This document shows positions 5,472 through 11,366 of a stretch of DNA of 12,691 nucleotides, in pieces; within the stretch, counting starts at the first letter, position 1; every line of letters starts with the position of its first letter. The translations under genes and the position numbers were made by a program. Source of the DNA: Candidatus Uhrbacteria bacterium (GTDB lineage Bacteria; Patescibacteriota; Patescibacteriia; JACQSD01); contig JACQSD010000045.1 in NCBI GenBank assembly GCA_016206165.1, forward strand, positions 1-12,691, written 5' to 3'. A model generated the notes under the pieces. It made no database searches, was not told the origin of the DNA, and saw only the letters and a program-made list of their open reading frames with translations.

Positions 5472-5501
5472 CATTCTAATGTTCTCAAGAACATGAGAAT
5501 G
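5472..5501. promoter_or_regulatory. 13-bp inverted repeat upstream of the GH113-like gene
   Basis: CATTCT-A-ATGTTCT, a CA centre and AGAACAT-G-AGAATG form a 30-bp dyad with one mismatched pair. The central ATGTTCT-CA-AGAACAT is perfect. It lies just after the terminator at 5428-5467 and about 20 bp upstream of the predicted promoter of the next gene, a position suited to a dimeric regulator. There is no T-run beside it, so it is not an obvious terminator. Confidence 0.45.
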
Positions 5502-5520
5502 GAGCGAGTTGATTTTTCAC

Positions 5521-5548
5521 TTGCACTATTTCTATCATTCGGTATGCT
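5521..5548 (+). promoter_or_regulatory. Predicted promoter of the GH113-like gene, probably leaderless
   Basis: TTGCAC (5521-5526) and TATGCT (5543-5548) are 16 bp apart. Only 8 bases separate the -10 from the ATG at 5557, so transcription would start at or within two or three bases of the start codon. The same TATGCT box at the same place precedes the aspartate kinase gene. No Shine-Dalgarno sequence precedes the ATG. Confidence 0.45.
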
Positions 5549-5556
5549 GCAACTGT

Positions 5557-6990
5557 ATGCAGTTCATTCGTTATTCATTATTCGTACTGCTTGTTATTTT
5601 CCCGTTCTCTGCACAGGCAGCGTATGATTCGGATTTCATGAAGGGGTATAATTTTCCTGCATGGTGGCATAATGCATATCTTCAGAAAACGTCAGACGAA
5701 TCATTCAATAATTTAGTGCGCGATGGGGGGCCAACGTGGATTGCAGTTGGCACTTTTTGGTATCAAAAAAGCAAAAGTGCGACGGAAATTTATGAAAACA
5801 AGAAGCGCACTGCGAATGATGTAAACGTTGAGCATGTGATCCAGATGGCGCATGAAAAAGGGTTGAAGGTTATGCTCAAGCCGTCGGTTGATGCTGAAGG
5901 CGGTGATTGGCGGGGCACATTTACACCGTCCGACGTTGATGCATGGTTCAAGAGTTATACCGCCATGGCAGTGCATTATGCGGACATGGCAGAGCGATTT
6001 AAGGTGGAGGCGTATGAATTTGCTGGTGAGTACGTGACGCTCTCGGGCGCGCAGAATGCAGACCGGTGGCGTGCGGTTGTAAGGGCAGTCCGGGAAAAAT
6101 ACAAAGGTCAGATTGGGTACGGTGCAAACTGGGATGGCCAAAAAGGCACGCCGGAATTTGCGCTCGTGAATTGGTGGGATGCGGTCGACTTCATCGGCAT
6201 CCACGCTTATTTTCCTATTGCAGAAACAAACGATGCAACACTCGATGCGATGGTGCGTGGATGGACAAATATTGTTTGGCAGAAAAAGCAGCGCAATTGG
6301 ATTGCTGAGGTTAACGCAGTGCATGAAAAGTACAAGAAGCCCGTCATCTTTACAGAAGCGGGTTACAAAAGTTGCGATGGAAGTACGAGGATTCCGTGGT
6401 GGTGTAATCCAAAAGCAAAGGCTGATCTACAGGAGCAATCGGACGGAGCAGAAGCGATACTCAAGGCGTTTCAAGATAAGCCGTGGCTCAAGGGGATTTT
6501 TTGGTGGCTGTGGACCATTGAGCCGAATGGATACAAAACGGCAAAGGAGCATGACCTCAATAAGAAGCCAGCACTCGCCGTGATTCGGAAATATTGGGGC
6601 GCAGCTCCCTCGACGCAAACAAACCAACGACCCCCTCTCCTTGTAGGAGAGGGTAGGGGTGAGGTTACAAAAAAGATCGATCTTTTTTACAACAAACCAC
6701 AACTCTCCGCGAAAGAAGAAGAGCGGTGGGGAAAGAAGATGTGGAACGGCATCAGGAAGTCGTTCAAAAATCGGCAGCCAAAATTAAAACCAGGCGAGTG
6801 GACAAAAGCGCGGCTTGCATTCACCTACGGCGGTTACCCAATCGATGTCATCCGTGAGGCACTGCACTATCGTGTGAGTAAAAAGTATCCCACACCATAC
6901 TGGCTACTCCCGCAGAGAAAAACTTGTGACTCTCCAAAGACGTGCGGGATTCATCCAACAATTCCATGGAATCAATGGAAGCGTAGTTAA
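5557..6990 (+). CDS. Secreted GH113-like TIM-barrel glycosidase with C-terminal extension
   Basis: Starting at the ATG at 5557 gives 477 residues with a clear signal peptide (RYSLFVLLVIFPFSAQA, cleavage near residue 21). The frame also extends to a TTG at 5509, but that adds a segment spoiling the signal. The body resembles the GH113 (beta-mannanase-like) TIM barrel: MKGYNFPAWW at the first strand, VMLKPSVDAEGGDWRG, a strand ending YEFAGEYVTLS with candidate acid/base glutamates (154 or 158), FIGIHAYFP, and FTEAGYKS whose glutamate (267) fits the nucleophile, then IFWWLWTIEPNG and NKKPALAVIRKYW closing the barrel. After it, residues about 358-371 (RPPLLVGEGRGEV) are a translated hairpin repeat. 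The last 100 residues form a basic, probably helical region ending in HPTIPWNQWKRS, which I do not recognise. Substrate unknown. Confidence 0.85.
   Translation: MQFIRYSLFVLLVIFPFSAQAAYDSDFMKGYNFPAWWHNAYLQKTSDESFNNLVRDGGPTWIAVGTFWYQKSKSATEIYENKKRTANDVNVEHVIQMAHEKGLKVMLKPSVDAEGGDWRGTFTPSDVDAWFKSYTAMAVHYADMAERFKVEAYEFAGEYVTLSGAQNADRWRAVVRAVREKYKGQIGYGANWDGQKGTPEFALVNWWDAVDFIGIHAYFPIAETNDATLDAMVRGWTNIVWQKKQRNWIAEVNAVHEKYKKPVIFTEAGYKSCDGSTRIPWWCNPKAKADLQEQSDGAEAILKAFQDKPWLKGIFWWLWTIEPNGYKTAKEHDLNKKPALAVIRKYWGAAPSTQTNQRPPLLVGEGRGEVTKKIDLFYNKPQLSAKEEERWGKKMWNGIRKSFKNRQPKLKPGEWTKARLAFTYGGYPIDVIREALHYRVSKKYPTPYWLLPQRKTCDSPKTCGIHPTIPWNQWKRS
6631..6666 (+). repeat. Hairpin repeat family, copy 4, inside a coding region
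   Basis: CCCTCTCCT (6633-6641) and AGGAGAGGG (6645-6653) form a 9-bp hairpin with a three-base loop, followed by the tail TAGGGGTGAGGTT. The reading frame passes through it without a stop, giving PPLLVGEGRGEV. It lies exactly between the TIM-barrel domain and the C-terminal region. Confidence 0.88.
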
Positions 6991-7014
6991 TACGCCATCA
7001 TTTATTTTGTCTCG

Positions 7015-7043
7015 TTGCTGCTTTGATCCATTTTTGTTATGCT
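7015..7043 (+). promoter_or_regulatory. Predicted promoter of the threonine operon, probably leaderless
   Basis: TTGCTG (7015-7020) and TATGCT (7038-7043) are 17 bp apart, with TG one base upstream of the -10 (an extended -10). The ATG at 7053 starts 9 bases after the -10, so the transcript would begin at or very near it. No Shine-Dalgarno sequence is present. No attenuator or riboswitch-like leader could fit, so threonine control would have to be allosteric or at initiation. Confidence 0.5.
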
Positions 7044-7052
7044 GTGATGACT

Positions 7053-8432
7053 ATGTCGAATCTCATTGTTCAAAAATTTGGTGGGAGTTCAGTGGCGAAT
7101 CTTGAACGTGTGCACAATGTCGCGAAGATTGTGACGTCCGAGCCGTCAGTCAGGAGAATTCTCGTGCTCTCTGCGATGAGTGGCGTCACGGATCTCCTCA
7201 TCAAAGCAAGCACGGAAGCGGCGATTGGTGGGAATTATATCGCGACCTTCCGTGCGGTCGTCGCAAAATATGAATCGCTGGTCGAGGGTTTGCATCAGGA
7301 TCGCGAGCATGCGCGAGCAGCACTCATTCTACTTAGTAACGAACTCAAAAAGATTCTTGAGGCAGTGGCCGCACTTCGATTTTGTGAGACGAGAACGCGT
7401 GATTTGATCTTGAGCTTTGGCGAGCGGATGATGTGTACGCTCATGCCTTTTTTCTTACGTGAACTTGGGAGTACATCGGTGTATGCGGATGCGCGGCAAC
7501 TGATTGTCACGGATAATCGCTTTGGGAATGCGCGGGTGCTTTTTGATACAACCGGTGAGAAACTCACTGCATGGTGGGCGTTACAGCAGAATGTCTTTCC
7601 CGTGGTGACTGGTTATATTGCGGCAACGGACGATGGAATTTCCACAACACTTGATCGCGGAGGATCAGATTACACCGCAACGATTATTGGGGGCGCACTC
7701 AATGCTGATCGTGTTGAAATCTGGACTGATGTCGATGGTGCGATGAGCGCCGACCCTCGTGTCGTCCCCGAGGCGCGTGTTATTGCGACGTTAAGTTTTG
7801 CCGAAGCTGCAGAGATGGCGTACTTTGGCGCGAAGGTTTTACACCCGCTCACATTGCTCCCTGTTGCACAGAAACATGTTCCAGTCGTCATCAAGAATAC
7901 CTTTCGGCCAGAGGTGCCAGGGACAATGATTACCGATGCAAAGAAGGAAAACGGCGGAACGGTTAAATCCGTTGCAACACGGAGCGGCCTCGCACTGTTG
8001 AACGTCGAAGGTGCGGCACTGCGTGGCCAGATCGGTGCGGCAGGGAGACTCTTTACTGCACTCGCGCGTGCCGACGTGAACGTGGTGATGATCTCGCAGG
8101 CATCATCGGAAGAAAGTATTTGTTTTATTGTGAGCCGCGAGCAACGCGAGACTGCGCGGCAGGCCGTGGAGCAGGAGTTTGTTCATCAGATTGAATCAAA
8201 AATACTTTCCGTTACACTTGATCCAGAAGAACTTTGTATTATTGCGGCGGTCGGAGACGGCATGATCGGGCAGCCAGGGGTGTCTGGCCGACTTTTCCAG
8301 GCGCTTGGAAATGCACATGTGAATGTGCGTGCAATTGCGCAGGGGTCGTCCGAGCGAAATATCTCGGCAGTGATCCGCGAAGCAGATCGCGAGAATGCAG
8401 TCCGCGCAGTGCATAAGGAGTTTATACAATAG
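7053..8432 (+). CDS. Aspartate kinase, ThrA-type, monofunctional
   Basis: The 459-residue product phosphorylates aspartate, the first step towards threonine, methionine and lysine. The kinase domain shows VQKFGGSSVAN at the start, FGERMMCTLM, STTLDRGGSDYTATIIG (about residues 197-213) and EIWTDVDGAMSADPR. Two ACT domains follow: LNVEGAALRGQIGAAGRLF with VNVVMISQASSEESI, and IIAAVGDGM with GVSGRLFQALG and RAIAQGSSERNISAV. The SQASSE and AQGSSERNIS signatures match the kinase half of bifunctional ThrA/MetL proteins, so feedback control by threonine is plausible. The protein stops after VHKEFIQ, about where the fused homoserine dehydrogenase would begin, and a separate dehydrogenase gene follows after a 93-bp gap. 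I chose the ATG at 7053; 7047 is equally possible. Confidence 0.95.
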   Translation: MSNLIVQKFGGSSVANLERVHNVAKIVTSEPSVRRILVLSAMSGVTDLLIKASTEAAIGGNYIATFRAVVAKYESLVEGLHQDREHARAALILLSNELKKILEAVAALRFCETRTRDLILSFGERMMCTLMPFFLRELGSTSVYADARQLIVTDNRFGNARVLFDTTGEKLTAWWALQQNVFPVVTGYIAATDDGISTTLDRGGSDYTATIIGGALNADRVEIWTDVDGAMSADPRVVPEARVIATLSFAEAAEMAYFGAKVLHPLTLLPVAQKHVPVVIKNTFRPEVPGTMITDAKKENGGTVKSVATRSGLALLNVEGAALRGQIGAAGRLFTALARADVNVVMISQASSEESICFIVSREQRETARQAVEQEFVHQIESKILSVTLDPEELCIIAAVGDGMIGQPGVSGRLFQALGNAHVNVRAIAQGSSERNISAVIREADRENAVRAVHKEFIQ

Positions 8433-8451
8433 AAAATCTCCTTCACGCAAA

Positions 8452-8517
8452 CCTCACCCCTCCCTGGGCCTGCGCCAGCTCGGCCCGCCAGGGGCCCCTC
8501 TCCTCATAGGAGAGGGG
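8452..8517 (-). repeat. 66-bp hairpin repeat, copy 5, between aspartate kinase and hom
   Basis: This is a longer family member: a GGTGAGG-type tail (reading CCTCACCCC on the plus strand), a GC-rich middle containing CCAGCTCGGCCCGCCAG, and the hairpin CCCCTCTCCT/AGGAGAGGGG at its right end. It matches the reverse complement of 10637-10702 at 61 of 66 positions. Its right end AGGAGAGGGG lies 8 bases before the ATG of hom and could act as its ribosome-binding site. Confidence 0.88.
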
Positions 8518-8525
8518 ATCACTAT

Positions 8526-9560
8526 ATGCAGCAAATCTTTCTTCTTCAACTTGGGTACGGCTCCGTAGGCAAGGAGTTTGTGCGGCAGCTGCATGCGCAG
8601 CGTGATCATCTTCAGCAACTTGGCATTGATCTTCGGCTCACGGCCATTGCAACATCGACACAGTATCGTCGCATATCGGGTGACGTTGATCCTATGAGAG
8701 AACCGACATGGGACGGCACGCATGCTGGATGGGGTGATCTCAAAAACAAAGTTGGATATACACCTGCAATGATCGTTGTCGATATGAGTGCTGCGGAAAC
8801 ATCCGCGATTCATCGCGATGTGATTGAGCATGGTGGTGTGGTTGTTACGGCAAACAAGAAACCGTTGACCGACCACATGGATGTCTACCGCGTACTGCAT
8901 GGTGACACGAAGCAATATTTTTACGAAACAACAGTTGGGTCATCGACGCCAGTCATTCAGACGCTCCAGGATATTGTGGCAACGGGAGATGAAGTTCGTG
9001 AGATCCAGGCACTGTTGAGCGGCACGCTTGGTTTTCTCTGCTCGGAATTACGAAAACCGAACGCCATGTTCTCGGATATTGTAAGCCGTGCGAAAGCGCA
9101 GGGCTATACCGAGCCGCATCCACGCGATGATCTTTCTGGTCTCGACGTTGCACGAAAGGCATTGATTCTTGGGCGCGAGATTGGACGCTCGCTTGAGTTA
9201 TCTGATATTCATCTTGAAGGACTTGTATCAAAGGAGATTGAAGCAATCGATGACGTCTCCAAATTTCTTACCGCACTCAAAGAACTCGATCATGAGTATG
9301 CAGATAAAGTTCGTGGGTGGCAGAAAGAGGGGAAGGTACCACAGTTTGTCGCGCGGATTACAAAAGATGGTATCCACGTTGGTCTCGAGGGGGTTCCTCA
9401 AGCGTCGCCACTGGGGCGACTTGAGGGACCAGAGAATCTTGTTACATTCCGAACGCGCATCTTTGATGCATCACCACTTGTTTTGCAAGGCCGCGGTGCG
9501 GGAGCCACATACACGGCAGCCGGTGTATTGAGCGATGTCATTCGTGCAGTACGAGTATGA
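8526..9560 (+). CDS. hom: Homoserine dehydrogenase
   Basis: The 344-residue protein reduces aspartate semialdehyde to homoserine with NAD(P)H. It begins with the dinucleotide-binding motif LGYGSVGKEF (residues 9-18), followed by VVVTANKKPLTDH (Lys111), YETTVGSSTPVIQTLQDI, ALLSGTLGFL and YTEPHPRDDLSGLDVARKALIL, where Lys211 fits the catalytic lysine. It ends with VLQGRGAGATYTAAGVLSDVIR, the ThrA-type C-terminus, with no ACT domain. The sequence resembles the dehydrogenase half of ThrA/MetL more than free-standing Hom proteins, which fits a split fusion. Its start follows the hairpin of the 66-bp repeat. The stop overlaps the start of asd in an ATGA, pointing to translational coupling. Confidence 0.95.
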   Translation: MQQIFLLQLGYGSVGKEFVRQLHAQRDHLQQLGIDLRLTAIATSTQYRRISGDVDPMREPTWDGTHAGWGDLKNKVGYTPAMIVVDMSAAETSAIHRDVIEHGGVVVTANKKPLTDHMDVYRVLHGDTKQYFYETTVGSSTPVIQTLQDIVATGDEVREIQALLSGTLGFLCSELRKPNAMFSDIVSRAKAQGYTEPHPRDDLSGLDVARKALILGREIGRSLELSDIHLEGLVSKEIEAIDDVSKFLTALKELDHEYADKVRGWQKEGKVPQFVARITKDGIHVGLEGVPQASPLGRLEGPENLVTFRTRIFDASPLVLQGRGAGATYTAAGVLSDVIRAVRV

Positions 9561-10651
9561 AAAAATTTCGTGTTGGAATTTTAGGAGCAACGGGGATGGT
9601 GGGGCAGCGGTTTGTGAGTCTACTTGCACACCACCCTTGGTTTGATGTTGTTGTTCTTGCTGCTTCGCCGCGCTCTGCAGGGCAAGAATATCGCGTTGCG
9701 GTTGAAGGACGATGGATGATGACCACACCAATTCCGGAGGCAATGGCTGCACTCACCGTGCTTCGTGTGGAAGAAGATATCGATGCAATTACGTCGCAAG
9801 TGCAACTCGTGTTTTGCGCGCTCGATCTTGAGAAGGAAAAGATCAAGGAGATTGAGGAGGCGTATGCAAGCCGTGGCATTGTTGTTGTCTCGAATAACTC
9901 GGCACATCGTTGGACGCCGGACATCCCCATGCTTATTCCGGAAGTGAACGGTGAGCATCTCGAACTTATTCATGCGCAGCGAAAAGCGCGCGGGTGGACA
10001 AGAGGATGCATTGTTGTGAAACCAAATTGTTCATTGCAATCATTTGTTCCTGTGCTCCACGCACTCCGCCAGTATGGTATCGCCCGCGTGCTTGTCTCAA
10101 CGTACCAAGCGCTCTCTGGGGCAGGGAAGACACTCGCGTCATGGCCCGAGATGCAGGACAATGTGATTCCGTTTATCGGCGGTGAAGAAGAAAAAACGGA
10201 GAAAGAACCACTCAAAATCTGGGGTAGGATTGTCGGTGATCATGTCGAGCCTGCGACGACGCCGTTGATTTCCGCAACCTGCGTTCGCGTGCCGGTGAGT
10301 GATGGGCATCTTGCGACGGTGAGTGTTTCGTTTGCAAAGAAAGTCACGAGTGACGAAATTATTGCCGCATGGAGGCAGTTCTCGAATCCTCTCACTGCAC
10401 TCAAGTTGCCGTTCGCCCCAGAACCATTCATCACCTATTTTTCTGAAGACAATCGCCCACAAACAAATCTTGATCGCATGATTGGCAATGGCATGGGTAT
10501 TGCGATCGGCCGCTTGCGGCCCGACCCACTCTTCGATTGGAAGTTCGTGGCGCTCTCGCACAACACCATTCGCGGTGCCGCCGGCGGGGCGATTCTGATT
10601 GCCGAACTCCTTGTTGCGAAAGAATATATCCACCGCCCCCTCTCCTCATAG
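9557..10651 (+). CDS. asd: Aspartate-semialdehyde dehydrogenase, archaeal/fungal type
   Basis: The 364-residue protein converts aspartyl phosphate to aspartate semialdehyde. It has the NADP-binding start VGILGATGMVGQRFV (residues 6-20), VVSNNSAHRW, the nucleophile in KPNCSLQ (Cys158), YQALSGAGKT, and VPVSDGHLATV with the candidate catalytic His251. The KPNCSLQ context and overall layout match the class found in archaea and fungi rather than the E. coli type. The gene starts in an ATGA overlap with hom. Its end is unusual: the last codons (RPLSS and stop) lie inside the inverted hairpin repeat at 10637, so the repeat provides the stop and the last few residues. The ordinary family C-terminus is essentially complete before that, so loss of function is not expected. 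Confidence 0.95.
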   Translation: MKKFRVGILGATGMVGQRFVSLLAHHPWFDVVVLAASPRSAGQEYRVAVEGRWMMTTPIPEAMAALTVLRVEEDIDAITSQVQLVFCALDLEKEKIKEIEEAYASRGIVVVSNNSAHRWTPDIPMLIPEVNGEHLELIHAQRKARGWTRGCIVVKPNCSLQSFVPVLHALRQYGIARVLVSTYQALSGAGKTLASWPEMQDNVIPFIGGEEEKTEKEPLKIWGRIVGDHVEPATTPLISATCVRVPVSDGHLATVSVSFAKKVTSDEIIAAWRQFSNPLTALKLPFAPEPFITYFSEDNRPQTNLDRMIGNGMGIAIGRLRPDPLFDWKFVALSHNTIRGAAGGAILIAELLVAKEYIHRPLSS

Positions 10652-10702
10652 GAGAGGGGCCGCTGGCGGGCCGAGCTGGCACAGGCCCAGGGAGGGGTGA
10701 GG
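10637..10702 (+). repeat. 66-bp hairpin repeat, copy 6, at the end of asd
   Basis: The hairpin CCCCTCTCCT/AGGAGAGGGG (10637-10659) is followed by a GC-rich middle and the tail GGGAGGGGTGAGG. It is an inverted near-copy of 8452-8517. Its left end contains the TAG stop of asd, and its right end lies 13 bases before the kinase ATG, where GGTGAGG could serve as a weak ribosome-binding site. Confidence 0.9.
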
Positions 10703-10715
10703 TTCTCGAATCGAT

Positions 10716-11366
10716 ATGCACTACACTCAAAAACAATTCGATCAGCTGAAAAAAGATGGCAAACTCGTCATCGCACTTGTTGGCATGTCCGGTATGGGCA
10801 AGACGTATCGAGCGAAGCAACTTACATCGCTTGGCTTTCAGCATTTGAATTGCGATGATGCAATTGAAAAGCGTCTCACTGCACTTCCGTCGGTTGGGAT
10901 CAGTGGCGTTGCCGAATGGATGGGGCAGCCGTATACCGAGCGACATGCGGCAAGAGCAAAGGAGTATCTTAACCTCGAAGACGATGTCGTCCGCTCGTTT
11001 CTTTTGTCGACTTCAGGGAATACAGTGATCGATACCACGGGAAGCGTCGTCTACCTCTCCGACGCGACGCAGCGCCTTTTGCGTGAGCGCGCGCTCGTTG
11101 TCTATCTCGAAGCGAATCAGGAAGTTCGTGACAAACTTTTCCACGTCTACATGACTGATCCAAAGCCTGTGGTCTGGGGTAATAATTTCAATAAAAAAAC
11201 AGGGGAGAGTGATCACGATGCACTCGTTCGTTGCTATCCGGAACTCCTCGCATTTCGTGCTCGTCGCTATGCGGCGATCGCTGATGTGACGCTGCCTTAT
11301 AGTACGGCGCGAGACAACACATCGACGTCCGATCAATTTTTGAAAGCAATCTATGCTCTTTTATAG
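10716..11366 (+). CDS. Shikimate-kinase-like P-loop kinase; candidate homoserine kinase
   Basis: The 216-residue protein is a small P-loop kinase. Walker A is GMSGMGKT (residues 23-30), followed by LNCDDAIEKRL (44-54), which resembles the DxD-IE substrate-side motif of shikimate kinases, then VIDTTGSVVYL (104-114), LVVYLEA (128-133), a lid-like region near DPKPVVWG, and RARRYAAIADVTLP (181-194), like the C-terminal RxxYxxxAD of that fold. The usual shikimate-kinase signature GGG and the lid arginine are not evident, so shikimate is unlikely as substrate. The gene sits between asd and thrC and overlaps thrC by 14 bp. A GHMP-type homoserine kinase (ThrB) is missing from this otherwise complete set, so homoserine is the best guess. 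That assignment rests on context; the kinase fold is well supported. Confidence 0.85.
   Translation: MHYTQKQFDQLKKDGKLVIALVGMSGMGKTYRAKQLTSLGFQHLNCDDAIEKRLTALPSVGISGVAEWMGQPYTERHAARAKEYLNLEDDVVRSFLLSTSGNTVIDTTGSVVYLSDATQRLLRERALVVYLEANQEVRDKLFHVYMTDPKPVVWGNNFNKKTGESDHDALVRCYPELLAFRARRYAAIADVTLPYSTARDNTSTSDQFLKAIYALL

Noticed and set aside
5713..6324. 203-residue minus-strand frame opposite the GH113-like gene
   Set aside because: Antisense shadow rich in Cys, His and Arg with no family features; the plus-strand gene has clear domain motifs.
8452..10702. Composite transposon carrying hom and asd
   Set aside because: No transposase and no target-site duplication are visible; the ends belong to a short hairpin family also present singly elsewhere in the window.
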